Assembly: GCA_029260055.1 (NCBI GenBank)
Contig: JAJDDX010000298.1
Span: 1 to 58,859 of the forward strand
DNA: 58,859 bases
DNA from: Phycisphaerae bacterium
GTDB taxonomy: Bacteria; Planctomycetota; Phycisphaerae; UBA1845
Reading direction: 5' to 3'
The translations under genes were made by a program, and so were the position numbers. The notes under the pieces are model-generated. The model was not told where the DNA came from, did no database searches, and worked only from the letters and a program-made list of their open reading frames with translations. Positions 1-9,874 of the stretch are shown here, in pieces; within the stretch, counting starts at the first letter, position 1; each line of letters begins with the position of its first letter.

Positions 1-1
1 C

Positions 2-3000
2 GTCAACTGTGACGACGCCGTGGGTTGCACGGACGATTCATGTAACGAGGCGACCGACTCGTGTGACAACGTCACGAACGATGCCAACTGCGACACCGGT
101 GCGTTCTGTGACGGTGCGGAGACGTGCAACGCGGTCAGCGACTGCCAATCCGGAAGTGATCCGTGCCCCGGTCAGCTATGCGATGAGACCGGCGATGTCT
201 GCGTGGATTGCTTCGTCGACGGCGACTGCGACGACGCCGCGTTCTGCAACGGTGCCGAAACGTGCGCCGGTGGTGCGTGCCAAGCCGGCAGCGATCCGTG
301 TCCTGGGCAAACCTGCAACGAGACCACGGACACGTGCGAGACCGGCGAATGCGTAGTTGACGGTGACTGCGACGACGCCAGTGCTTGCACGGTCGACACC
401 TGCAACGCCGGTGTCTGCTCGAACGACTGTGCGGGCAGCGTGTCCGGCTTCCCGTACGCCGAGGACTTCGACGCCAGCCAGGGCGCCTGGGCGAACCTCG
501 GCGGTGATGACTTCGACTGGACGCGGAACAGCGGTAGCACACCGTCGTCCAACACCGGACCGTCGGGTGATCACACCACGGGCTCCGGGTCTTACATGTA
601 CATCGAGTGCTCGAGCCCGCGGGTGCAAGGCGAAACCGCCATGCTCGAGGGCCCGTGTGTCGACCTGACCATGTCCAGTACCGCCGACCTGACCTTCTGG
701 TACCACATGTACGGTGCCACGGTCGGTACGCTTGATGTGGAGGTGTCGGACGACTGTACGACGTGGGCGAACGTGTGGACGCTGTCCGGCGACCAGGGCA
801 ACACCTGGTTCGAGGCGACCGTCAATCTCGACGCCTACGCCGGCTCGGTCGTCAAGGTACGGTTCATCGGTACACGCGGCAGCAGTTGGGATTCCGACAT
901 CGCCATCGACGACATCGGCGTTGACGCTTCCGGCAACCCCTGCTCGATCGACGCCGATTGCGATGACTTCGACCTGTGCACGACTGATGCGTGTGTGACG
1001 AGCATTTGCCAGAACGTGCCGATCGACTGCGACGACGGCAACGGCTGCACGACCGACACGTGCAGCGGCGGCGTCTGCTCGAGCGATTGCCCCGGCGGCA
1101 TCACCGCGTTCCCGGATACCGAGGACTTCGAAGCGGGTCAGGGCGCGTGGGCCAACGTCGCCGGTGACGACTTCGACTGGACACGCAACAGCGGGTCCAC
1201 GCCGTCCAGCGGCACCGGCCCGACGGGAGACCATACCACGGGCTCCGGCTGGTACATGTACGTCGAGACATCGAGTCCGAACTATCCGACGTTGACCGCG
1301 ACGCTTGAAGGACCGTGCATCGACCTGACCGGTTCGTCGAGTGCGAGCATGTCGTTCTGGTACCACATATTCGGAACGGACGTGGGCACGCTCTACCTCG
1401 AATCGTCGACCGACTGCGCGACGTGGGCGACTGAGTGGAGCCTGTCCGGCAGCCAGGGCGATGCGTGGCAGGAGGCGGTCGTCGATCTATCGGCACACGC
1501 CGGCACGGTGGTCACCCTCCGGTTCCGTGGTGTCAGCGGTCCAAGTTGGTCGGGCGACCTTTGTGTCGACGACATTCTGTTCGACGCGACCGGCGGACCG
1601 GAATGCACGACCGATCCGGAATGCGATGACGGCGTCTATTGCAACGGTGCCGAGACGTGTGTGGCGCAGAGTTGCGTCGCGGGCACGGCCATCGACTGCA
1701 ACGACGGCGTCGGCTGTACGGACGACGCGTGCAACGAGGGCACCGATTCGTGTGACAACGTCGCCAACGACGCCAACTGCGACAACGGCGCCTGGTGTGA
1801 CGGCGACGAAACGTGTGATTCGGTCAGCGATTGCCTCGCGGGCGCGGCCGTCAACTGCGACGACGGCGTCGGTTGCACGGACGACTCGTGTAACGAAGGC
1901 ACGGACTCGTGCGACAATACCGCGAACGACGCCAACTGTGACAACGGCGTCTACTGCGATGGTGCTGAGACGTGCGACGGTGTCAGTGATTGCCTGACCG
2001 GCACCGCGATCGACTGCGACGACGCGGTGGGATGCACGGTCGATTCGTGCAACGAGGCCACCGATTCGTGCGACAACACGCCGGATGACGGCGCGTGCGA
2101 CGATGGCCTCTTCTGCAACGGTGCTGAAACGTGCAACGCGGTCTCCGACTGCCAGGCCGGAAGCGATCCGTGTCCCGGTCAGAACTGCGACGAAGTGGGC
2201 GACGTGTGTGTCGATTGCCAGGTGGACGGCGACTGCGATGACGGCGTCTTCTGCAACGGCGCCGAGACCTGTTCGGCCGGTACCTGCCAGGCGGGTACAG
2301 CCGTCGACTGTGACGACGGCGTCGGTTGTACGGACGACTCGTGCAACGAGGGAACCGACTCGTGTGACAACGTCGCCAATGATGGCAATTGCGATAACGG
2401 CGCCTACTGCGATGGTGCCGAGACCTGCAACGCAGTGAGCGATTGCCAGGCGGGCACGGCCGTCGACTGCGACGACGGTGTCGGCTGCACGGATGACTCG
2501 TGCAATGAGGCAACCGACTCGTGCGACAACGTCGCCAACGATGCCAACTGCGACGACGGCGCGTTCTGCAACGGCGCCGAAACGTGCCACGCGGTGTCCG
2601 ACTGCCAGGCCGGAAGCGATCCGTGTCCGGGCCAGACCTGTAACGAGGTCACGGACACGTGCGAAGGCGGATCGGCGGCGCGGTTGGAATCCGGTACGGT
2701 GTCGGTGGACGGTGTGGGCCTTACGGTCAACCTGGTCAACACCTACACCAGTCCGGTTGTGGTGTGCTCTGTGCACTACAACAACAACACGACGCCTGTG
2801 GTGACGCGCGTGACGAGTGTCACGGGCACGAGCTTCGATGTCTATCTCCAGAATCCTTCCGGCGGCGCGGTGTCGGCTGACAATGTCAGCTACCTCGTGG
2901 TCGAGGAGGGTACATGGACGATCGACGGTGTGAACATCGAGGCGCAGACCTACCTGTCGACCGTGACGGACGAAAACAACAGTTGGGTGGGTGAGGCTCA

Positions 3001-3520
3001 GAGCTACGGGCAGGCCTACACCAATCCGGTTGTGCTCGGGCAGGTCATGAGCGACAACGATCCGGCCTGGTCCGTCTTCTGGTGCTACGGCACGGCACGT
3101 GCGAACCCGCCGTCGACGTCGGCCCTGGTGACGGGTAAGGAGGTAGCCGAAGACTCGAACACGGTTCGTGCCGCCGAGACCGTCGGCTTCATCGTGATCG
3201 AAGCTGGCAGCGGCACGATCGGAGGCGTCGCGTACGAAGCGGCGCTTGGAGCGGACACGGTCCGCGGCGTGACGAACTCGCCGCCGTACGCCTATACCTT
3301 CGGCACCTCGTTTGCCTCCGCACCATCGGTGGCGGTGACGACGTTGGCGGCGATGGACGGTGGTAACGGCGGTTGGTCGTACACGTACGGCCCGACCATG
3401 GCGACGACCACGACGTTGAACCTCGCGATCGATGAGGATCAGATCAACGATGCGGAGCGTGCTCACACGCCCGAGCAGGTCGGTTACGCCGTGTTCGAGA
3501 CTGCCGCGGTTTATCCGTAA
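2..3520 (+). CDS. Large secreted Cys-rich protein with two MAM-like domains (5' end outside window)
   Basis: The frame is open from the first bases, so the true start and any signal peptide lie upstream. Visible order: Cys-rich units (to about base 430), a MAM-like domain (about 440-930, with DFDWTRNSG, FWYHMYG and DIAIDDI motifs), a short Cys linker, a second MAM-like domain (about 1110-1590), a further array of Cys-rich units (about 1675-2665), and a beta-rich C-terminal domain (about 2680-3520) containing two copies of an 'ETVGFIVIE/EQVGYAVFE' motif. MAM domains mediate adhesion in other proteins, so an extracellular adhesive or scaffold role is likely but inferred. No catalytic residues are recognised. 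The same Cys units occur in the protease downstream. It ends at TAA 34 bp before a strong terminator. Confidence 0.85.
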   Translation, partial: VNCDDAVGCTDDSCNEATDSCDNVTNDANCDTGAFCDGAETCNAVSDCQSGSDPCPGQLCDETGDVCVDCFVDGDCDDAAFCNGAETCAGGACQAGSDPCPGQTCNETTDTCETGECVVDGDCDDASACTVDTCNAGVCSNDCAGSVSGFPYAEDFDASQGAWANLGGDDFDWTRNSGSTPSSNTGPSGDHTTGSGSYMYIECSSPRVQGETAMLEGPCVDLTMSSTADLTFWYHMYGATVGTLDVEVSDDCTTWANVWTLSGDQGNTWFEATVNLDAYAGSVVKVRFIGTRGSSWDSDIAIDDIGVDASGNPCSIDADCDDFDLCTTDACVTSICQNVPIDCDDGNGCTTDTCSGGVCSSDCPGGITAFPDTEDFEAGQGAWANVAGDDFDWTRNSGSTPSSGTGPTGDHTTGSGWYMYVETSSPNYPTLTATLEGPCIDLTGSSSASMSFWYHIFGTDVGTLYLESSTDCATWATEWSLSGSQGDAWQEAVVDLSAHAGTVVTLRFRGVSGPSWSGDLCVDDILFDATGGPECTTDPECDDGVYCNGAETCVAQSCVAGTAIDCNDGVGCTDDACNEGTDSCDNVANDANCDNGAWCDGDETCDSVSDCLAGAAVNCDDGVGCTDDSCNEGTDSCDNTANDANCDNGVYCDGAETCDGVSDCLTGTAIDCDDAVGCTVDSCNEATDSCDNTPDDGACDDGLFCNGAETCNAVSDCQAGSDPCPGQNCDEVGDVCVDCQVDGDCDDGVFCNGAETCSAGTCQAGTAVDCDDGVGCTDDSCNEGTDSCDNVANDGNCDNGAYCDGAETCNAVSDCQAGTAVDCDDGVGCTDDSCNEATDSCDNVANDANCDDGAFCNGAETCHAVSDCQAGSDPCPGQTCNEVTDTCEGGSAARLESGTVSVDGVGLTVNLVNTYTSPVVVCSVHYNNNTTPVVTRVTSVTGTSFDVYLQNPSGGAVSADNVSYLVVEEGTWTIDGVNIEAQTYLSTVTDENNSWVGEAQSYGQAYTNPVVLGQVMSDNDPAWSVFWCYGTARANPPSTSALVTGKEVAEDSNTVRAAETVGFIVIEAGSGTIGGVAYEAALGADTVRGVTNSPPYAYTFGTSFASAPSVAVTTLAAMDGGNGGWSYTYGPTMATTTTLNLAIDEDQINDAERAHTPEQVGYAVFETAAVYP
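1675..2665 (+). repeat. Intragenic Cys-rich tandem units (53-residue type)
   Basis: Units of about 159 bp encode 8-Cys modules that open with a CDDGVGCTDDSC motif. Runs of these are interrupted by a second unit type containing DPCPGQ. Three, then two, long units are seen before successive DPCPGQ units. The copies differ mainly at third codon positions, which suggests selection on the protein rather than recent DNA duplication. Confidence 0.85.
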
Positions 3521-3553
3521 CGGACTTGTCGAAGGTTCGATGGGACCTGACGA

Positions 3554-3597
3554 GGGGCCGGCGAGGCGAGCGATCGTTTCGCCGGCCCCGCTTTTTT
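3554..3597 (+). terminator. Intrinsic terminator after the MAM/Cys-rich gene
   Basis: Perfect 11-bp stem GGGGCCGGCGA (3554-3564) pairs with TCGCCGGCCCC (3579-3589). A run of six T follows at 3592-3597. Confidence 0.93.
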
Positions 3598-4084
3598 CCC
3601 GGCGCTGCGTCGCCGTCACTCCGAGCAGTCATCTGCGACGGACGATCGCGTAGCAAGGGCTTCTCACTTACCCTATCAACCCGTCGGTTGGTAATCGCAA
3701 CAGGGTTAGACCCTATCGCTTTCAGAAACAGCGACCACGCACTCAGATCGCAACAGTGCAAAGACGAGAAACTCATCGTCTGCGGAATTTCCCGCCAACT
3801 TTTTCATTGTATCGCGAACTGACAGTCGCTAGGTTATAAGACGGTCGCAACGCACGGGGCGACCGGGCAAGAGCGTCACTCCTGTCCTGACCAAGAGTCA
3901 TTATCGATCACGTTCGTTTGCTCGCCGTGGGGCGGTCGCGCCGGCTCCTCACCGTTCGGGCCCGTGGTGCGCGTCTAGTCATCAATCTGACGGAGAATCT
4001 CGTTTGCCTTGGTGGCGGAAATGTCGCTTCGCAGTCGCAAGACATGCGCAGTGTGGAATGTCTGTTTCAGGGAGAGATCAGATC
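3598..4084. other. Intergenic region without recognised gene
   Basis: About 490 bp between the terminator and the protease start. It is less GC-rich than its surroundings in 3650-3840. No RNA family, tRNA or convincing short gene is seen. It presumably holds the protease promoter and a leader; a Shine-Dalgarno-like GGAGAG lies at 4071-4076. Confidence 0.5.
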
Positions 4085-7000
4085 ATGAGATGCAACTTGT
4101 CGAGAGCAGAAAGACGGATTGCCCGTTTCGGTGTATCCGTGCTCGTGTTGGGCTTTGTAGTCAGCCCGGCTCTAGCCGAGATCGCACCGGTCAAACGCAC
4201 TGAGCGCGTGGCGGACCGCGCCGCGCCAGTCCAGTCAGACGGTGTCAGAGCCATTGCCCAGCCGATGGGCGACACCAAGAAACTCATCAGCGTTCTTGTC
4301 TATACCGACACCAATCAAGCCACGGCGGCGTTGACCAAAGACAGCGTCAGGAACTTCGCCGCCATCAGCGGCGCGTTCGTCAAATATGAATACAAGGTCC
4401 TCCCGGGAGTCATGAACCTCCGCGATGTCCATCCCGATGACGTGGCCGAGATCGCGAGGATTCCCGGTGTCATCAAGATCGAATCGGACATGTACCACGA
4501 CAATGTGGTCAAGTTGCACGACAGCATCCCGCTGATTCGAGGCCTTCAGAGCCAGATCACCGGAGCGGGCTACTCGGCCAACGGTAGCGGCGTGCGCGTC
4601 TGCATCGTCGACACGGGTATCGACATGGACCACGTCATGTACTCCAGCCGGATCGATACCGGCGCGAGCTACGACTTCCACAACAACGACTCGAACCCCG
4701 ACGACGACCATGGGCACGGCACGCACTGCGCGGGTATCGCGCTGGGCGGCACCGGGCTCACGAACGATCCGTGTGGAACGGGTCCCATGCCGTTCCAGGG
4801 CCTCGCACCGAGCGCGACCTTGATCGGTGCCAAGGTGCTGAGTTCGGCCGGCGGCGGAACCGACAGCAACATCATCGCCGGTATCGACCACTGTGCCGAC
4901 CAGACGGCGAGCGGTGGTCGCGCCGATGTCATCAGCATGAGTATCGGGACCGGTAATTACTCCGGCATCTGCACCCACAGTTGGGCGGTGGCCGCCAACA
5001 ATGCGGCGGCTAACGGTGTCGTGGCGATCGCGGCCTCGGGTAACGAGAACAACGCCAACTCCATGGGCTCACCCGCGTGTGGTGCTGATGTCATCGCGGT
5101 CGGTATGACCTGGAAGAACGACTACCCCACGTGCGAGGACAACACCACGAACTGGGGCTGGGGCGTTTGCACGGACTCATCCCCGCAGACGGACGATGTC
5201 GGCTGCTTCAGTAACGAGAGCGACTTCCTCGACGTGACGGCACCGGGTGCGAACATCTGGTCCGCCAGTAATGCAGCCGGCGGTTCGTCGATCACGGGCA
5301 AGAGCGGCACGAGCATGTCATGCCCCACGGTGGCGGGTCTGGCGGCTCTGATCCTGCAGGTCGAGCCGACGGCGACTCCTGCGCAGCTGCGACAGTACAT
5401 CCGCGACGGTGCCATCGACATGGGGCCGGCCGGCTTTGACCGGGCGTACGGCTACGGCCGCATCGACGTACTCAACACGCTGTCGTTGCTGACGCCGTGT
5501 GCCGGCGATGGCGACTGCGACGACGGCAACTGGTGTAACGGCTCGGAGACCTGCAACGTCGGAAGCGGATCGTGCGTGGCGGGCAGCGACCCTTGCCCCG
5601 GCGAGTCGTGTGACGAGGCCAACGACGTATGCGTCGCGGCTCCGACCGTCCAATACAGTTGGAACATGAACGCCAATCCCGGTTGGACGATGAACGGTGA
5701 TTGGGCCTACGGTCAGCCCTCGGGTGGCGGCGGCCAGCACGGCAGCGCCGATCCGACGAGCGGTGCTACGGGCAACAACGTCATCGGCTTCAACCTTGCC
5801 GGTGACTATGCGAACAGCCTCGCCGAAACGCACATGACCACGACGGCGATCGACTGCACCGGCTTTATCGACACGTCGCTTCGCTTCCAGCGATGGCTCG
5901 GTGTCGAGACACCCACGTATGACCACGCCTACATCCGCGTGAGCACCAACGGCTCGACCTGGACGCAAGTCTGGACGAACGGATCCGAAGTGGCGGATTC
6001 CGCGTGGGGGCAAGTCGAGTACGACATCTCGGCGGTGGCGGACGGTCAGTCGACCGTCTACGTCCGCTGGACCATGGGCACGACGGACAGCTCGTGGCAG
6101 TACTGCGGCTGGAACATCGACGATGTCGAGATTCTCGCCACCAGCAGCGGCGGCGCGACGTGCAGCGACGGCATCCTGAATCAAGGCGAGGACCGGATCG
6201 ACTGTGGTGGCCCGTGCACGGCGTGCAATTGCCTCAGCGATGGTGCTTGTGACAACGCCGCCTTCTGTGACGGCACCGAGACGTGCGATACCTTCGGCAA
6301 CTGTCAGGGCGGCACGGCTGTCGACTGTAACGACGGCGTCGGCTGCACGGACGACTCGTGCAACGAAGGCACTGACTCGTGCGATAACGTCGCCAACGAC
6401 ACCAACTGCGACAACGGCGCGTGGTGCGACGGAGCGGAGACGTGTCACGCGACCAACGACTGCCAGAGCGGCACGGCCGTCAACTGCAATGACGGCGTTG
6501 GCTGCACGGACGACTCGTGTAACGAAGGCACTGATTCGTGTGACAACGTGGCCAACGACGCCAACTGCGACAACGGCGCGTGGTGCGACGGATCGGAGAC
6601 ATGTCACGCGACCAACGATTGCCAGGCCGGTACGTCCGTCAACTGTGACGACGGCGTGGCCTGCACGACCGACTCCTGCAACGAGGGCACCGACTCGTGC
6701 GATAACGCCCCGAACGACGCGGCCTGCGACGACGGGACGTTCTGCAACGGTGCCGAGACCTGTCATGCGACGCTCGACTGCCAGGCCGGCGGCGAACCGT
6801 GTCCCGGTCAGCAGTGCGACGAAGGTGGCGATACGTGCGTCGATTGCACGGTCGACGGCGACTGCGATGACGGCGCTTGGTGCAACGGCGCCGAAACCTG
6901 CGTCGCCGGAGCCTGCCAGGCGGGCACGGCCGTCAACTGTGGCGACGGTGTGGGTTGCACGGATGACTCGTGCAACGAGGCGACCGATTCGTGCGATAAC

Positions 7001-9691
7001 GTCGCCAACGACGCGAACTGTGACAACGGCCTCTGGTGCGACGGAGCCGAGACCTGTGATGCCGTGAGCGACTGCCAGGCCGGCACGACCGTCAACTGTG
7101 ACGACGGCGTGGGTTGCACGGACGACTCGTGCAACGACACGACGGATTCGTGCGACAACGCCACCAATGACGCGAACTGCGACAATGGCCTCTGGTGCGA
7201 CGGTGCCGAGACCTGCAACGCGGTGAGCGATTGCCTGGCCGGTACCGCGGTCAACTGTGATGATGGCGTGGGTTGCACGGACGATTCGTGTAACGAGACG
7301 ACCGACACGTGCGACAACGTCAGCAACGACGCGGCGTGCGACGATGGTGTGTTCTGCAACGGTGCAGAATCGTGCTCCGCCACACTCGACTGCCAGGCAG
7401 GCAGCGATCCGTGTCCGGGGCAGACCTGCGACGAAGCGGGCGACGCGTGCGTTGACTGCCAGGTGAACGGCGACTGCGACGACGGTCTGTACTGCAACGG
7501 CAGCGAGACCTGTAACGCCGGCACGTGCCAAGCGGGCGCGGCCGTCAACTGCGACGACGGCGTGACTTGCACGGACGACTCGTGCAACGAGGCGACAGAT
7601 TCTTGCGACAACGTCGCCAGCGACGCCAACTGCGACAACGGACTGTACTGTGACGGCGCCGAGACCTGCAACGCGGTCAGCGATTGCCAGGCGGGCACGG
7701 CCGTCAACTGTGACGACGCCGTCGGTTGTACGGCTGATTCGTGCAACGAGGCGACGGATTCGTGCGACAACGTCACGAACGACGCCGCGTGCGATAACGG
7801 CCTGTTCTGCGACGGTGCTGAAACCTGCGACGCGGTCAGCGACTGCCAGCCCGGCACAGCCGTCAACTGCGACGACGGTGTGGCTTGCACGGACGACTCG
7901 TGCAACGAGGCGACCGATTCGTGCGACAACGCGGCCAACGACGCTAACTGCGACAACGGCCTCTGGTGCGACGGCGCCGAGACCTGCAACGCGGTAAGCG
8001 ACTGCCAGGCCGGCGGTGATCCGTGTCCGGGTCAGTCATGCGACGAAGCCGGAGACGCCTGTGTCGATTGCCTGACCAACGGCGACTGCGACGACGGCGC
8101 CTACTGCAACGGCGCGGAGACGTGTGCCGCCGGCGTCTGTCAGGCAGGGACGGCCGTCGATTGCGATGACGGCGTGGGTTGCACGGCCGATTCGTGCAAC
8201 GAAGGTACGGACTCGTGCGACAACGCGCCGAATGACGCGGCGTGCGATGACGCCCTCTTCTGCAACGGCAGCGAAACGTGTCACGCGACCCTCGACTGCC
8301 AGGCCGGCACAGCCGTCAATTGCGACGACGGTGTGGCCTGCACGGACGACTCGTGCAACGAAGCGACCGACTCGTGTGACAACGTCGCGAACAACGCGAA
8401 TTGCCCGGACGATGCGGTCTTCTGCAACGGCACTGAGAGCTGTGACGCGATCAGCGACTGTGTCTCCAGCGGTGATCCGTGCGGCCCGAGCGAGTCATGC
8501 AACGAGGCGACCGACACGTGCGATCCCGCTCTTACGGGAGAAGGGTTCATCATATCGAGGAACGCGGATCTCTCCACGGACGATCGGACGTTCTACTTCA
8601 CCGATACGATGTACATGTTGATGTGGAGTGATGTCGTCGATTTCAACACGCTCAGCCGCCAGCGATGGGAGATGAAGGACTCGGCGGGCGACCGCATCCG
8701 ATTGGACTTTACCAATAACTTCGACAACACCTACACGGCTTCGTTCGCGCTGTCAGGACTTCCTTCCGCCCTGCCCGATTGGACGTGGAAGGGTGAGGTA
8801 CGGGATGATGCCGGTAACCGTTTCAGGCCACAGGTGCCGGTTACGGTGTTGGATGCTCCGGCATGTACCGTCAACGCGGATTGCGATGACGCCGACGGCT
8901 GCACGACCGACGTGTGCTCGGCCGGCGCCTGTTCGAACACGCCCGTCGTCTGCGATGACGGTGACGCCTGTACGACGGACAGCTGCAATGCCGGCACCGG
9001 TGCCTGTGACTACGTGGCGGTCAGTTGTGACGACGGTGACGCCTGCACGACGGATGCCTGCGATGCCGGTACAGGGTGCAGCAATACGCCCATCAGTTGT
9101 GACGACGGTGATCCGTGCACGAGCGACAGCTGTTCAGGCGGAGCCTGTGTCTTCACGCCGCTGGCGACCTGCTGCGGCGATGCGACGTGTGATCCCGGCG
9201 AGGACGAGTGCAACTGTCCCGCGGACTGCGGCGCGCCGCCGGCCACGGAGACGAACTGCACGGACGGCGTCGACGAGGACTGCGACGGCTCGACGGACTG
9301 CTTCGACACGGACTGCAACGGCGACCCGGCCTGTGCCGGACCGCCGCCGGGCGAAGGCTTCATCCTGTCGCGTAACGCCGACTTCTCGACGGATGATCGG
9401 GTCTTCACGAGCGGCGAGGTCATCTACATGTACGTGTGGACCGACCTGGTCGACTTCAACGACCTCAAGAAGAACCGATGGGAGTTGAAGGATGCCAACG
9501 GCGATCGCATCCGCGAGCCGCTTGTCAACGGGTTCGACGGGACCTACACGGCCACGTTCAACACGATCGGGCTGCCTTCGGCGCTAACAAGTTGGACCTG
9601 GAAGGGAAGCATCGATGACAACGGCGGTACGCAGTATCGACCGACGACCACAGTAACGGTCAATCCGGTCGGTGCGTCCACCGGTGGCTAA
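4085..9691 (+). CDS. Secreted subtilisin-like serine protease (S8) with long Cys-rich repeat stalk
   Basis: A secreted endoprotease of 1868 residues. The ATG at 4085 is chosen over an upstream in-frame ATG (4004) because GGAGAG sits 8 bp before it and a signal peptide follows (hydrophobic stretch, then PALAE). The catalytic triad is visible: D176 in VDTGID, H211 in HGHGTH, S410 in GTSMSCP. After the protease domain (to about residue 470) come a short Cys segment, a beta-sandwich domain (about 520-690), eleven 53-residue Cys-rich units interrupted by DPCPGQ units, and two copies of an unnamed C-terminal domain sharing GEGFI(I/L)SRNAD, DDR and WTWKG motifs, separated by further Cys motifs. No membrane anchor is seen. 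The repeats probably form a disulphide-rich stalk or binding array; substrate unknown. A good terminator follows the stop. Confidence 0.93.
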   Translation: MRCNLSRAERRIARFGVSVLVLGFVVSPALAEIAPVKRTERVADRAAPVQSDGVRAIAQPMGDTKKLISVLVYTDTNQATAALTKDSVRNFAAISGAFVKYEYKVLPGVMNLRDVHPDDVAEIARIPGVIKIESDMYHDNVVKLHDSIPLIRGLQSQITGAGYSANGSGVRVCIVDTGIDMDHVMYSSRIDTGASYDFHNNDSNPDDDHGHGTHCAGIALGGTGLTNDPCGTGPMPFQGLAPSATLIGAKVLSSAGGGTDSNIIAGIDHCADQTASGGRADVISMSIGTGNYSGICTHSWAVAANNAAANGVVAIAASGNENNANSMGSPACGADVIAVGMTWKNDYPTCEDNTTNWGWGVCTDSSPQTDDVGCFSNESDFLDVTAPGANIWSASNAAGGSSITGKSGTSMSCPTVAGLAALILQVEPTATPAQLRQYIRDGAIDMGPAGFDRAYGYGRIDVLNTLSLLTPCAGDGDCDDGNWCNGSETCNVGSGSCVAGSDPCPGESCDEANDVCVAAPTVQYSWNMNANPGWTMNGDWAYGQPSGGGGQHGSADPTSGATGNNVIGFNLAGDYANSLAETHMTTTAIDCTGFIDTSLRFQRWLGVETPTYDHAYIRVSTNGSTWTQVWTNGSEVADSAWGQVEYDISAVADGQSTVYVRWTMGTTDSSWQYCGWNIDDVEILATSSGGATCSDGILNQGEDRIDCGGPCTACNCLSDGACDNAAFCDGTETCDTFGNCQGGTAVDCNDGVGCTDDSCNEGTDSCDNVANDTNCDNGAWCDGAETCHATNDCQSGTAVNCNDGVGCTDDSCNEGTDSCDNVANDANCDNGAWCDGSETCHATNDCQAGTSVNCDDGVACTTDSCNEGTDSCDNAPNDAACDDGTFCNGAETCHATLDCQAGGEPCPGQQCDEGGDTCVDCTVDGDCDDGAWCNGAETCVAGACQAGTAVNCGDGVGCTDDSCNEATDSCDNVANDANCDNGLWCDGAETCDAVSDCQAGTTVNCDDGVGCTDDSCNDTTDSCDNATNDANCDNGLWCDGAETCNAVSDCLAGTAVNCDDGVGCTDDSCNETTDTCDNVSNDAACDDGVFCNGAESCSATLDCQAGSDPCPGQTCDEAGDACVDCQVNGDCDDGLYCNGSETCNAGTCQAGAAVNCDDGVTCTDDSCNEATDSCDNVASDANCDNGLYCDGAETCNAVSDCQAGTAVNCDDAVGCTADSCNEATDSCDNVTNDAACDNGLFCDGAETCDAVSDCQPGTAVNCDDGVACTDDSCNEATDSCDNAANDANCDNGLWCDGAETCNAVSDCQAGGDPCPGQSCDEAGDACVDCLTNGDCDDGAYCNGAETCAAGVCQAGTAVDCDDGVGCTADSCNEGTDSCDNAPNDAACDDALFCNGSETCHATLDCQAGTAVNCDDGVACTDDSCNEATDSCDNVANNANCPDDAVFCNGTESCDAISDCVSSGDPCGPSESCNEATDTCDPALTGEGFIISRNADLSTDDRTFYFTDTMYMLMWSDVVDFNTLSRQRWEMKDSAGDRIRLDFTNNFDNTYTASFALSGLPSALPDWTWKGEVRDDAGNRFRPQVPVTVLDAPACTVNADCDDADGCTTDVCSAGACSNTPVVCDDGDACTTDSCNAGTGACDYVAVSCDDGDACTTDACDAGTGCSNTPISCDDGDPCTSDSCSGGACVFTPLATCCGDATCDPGEDECNCPADCGAPPATETNCTDGVDEDCDGSTDCFDTDCNGDPACAGPPPGEGFILSRNADFSTDDRVFTSGEVIYMYVWTDLVDFNDLKKNRWELKDANGDRIREPLVNGFDGTYTATFNTIGLPSALTSWTWKGSIDDNGGTQYRPTTTVTVNPVGASTGG
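6320..8521 (+). repeat. Eleven 159-bp Cys-rich units in an AAA-B super-repeat
   Basis: Spacing checked directly: a unit starting GTCAACTGTG at 7091 is followed by the next at 7250, exactly 159 bp (53 residues). Three long A units are followed by a short B unit (DPCPGQxCDE...CVDC), and this AAAB block recurs three times, ending with two A units and a variant DPCGPSESC unit. Each A unit has eight Cys in fixed spacing. Confidence 0.88.
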
Positions 9692-9703
9692 CTGACACTA
9701 ACC

Positions 9704-9746
9704 GGACCGGCGGGTCGACTCTTCGGCCCGCCGGTCCTTTCTTCTT
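9704..9746 (+). terminator. Intrinsic terminator after the S8 protease
   Basis: An 11-bp perfect stem, GGACCGGCGGG (9704-9714) with CCCGCCGGTCC (9727-9737), is followed by a T-rich tract (9738-9746). Confidence 0.92.
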
Positions 9747-9874
9747 CCTCCGCCCCGCACCACGCCCAACCCTCATTTCGACCGCGCGTTGACGCCGCCT
9801 CCGCCGCACGGTAACAAAACCTGCGAAATACCGGGTTGCCTCCCGGGGTGTGTACTTATTTGCAGGAGCGAGCC

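Noticed and set aside
3598-4084. Possible riboswitch in the leader of the S8 protease
   Set aside because: Scattered short inverted repeats only; no match to a riboswitch core that I can recognise and no reason from the gene product.
1487-7531. Very long open frames on the minus strand opposite the Cys-rich genes (over 700 codons each)
   Set aside because: They arise from the repetitive GC-rich codons of the real genes. Their translations are Val/Ala/Arg-rich repeats with no domain, signal or ribosome site.
6320-8521. Possible CRISPR or satellite array
   Set aside because: The period is 159 bp, in frame, with coding-type variation and no unique spacers; it is an intragenic protein repeat.
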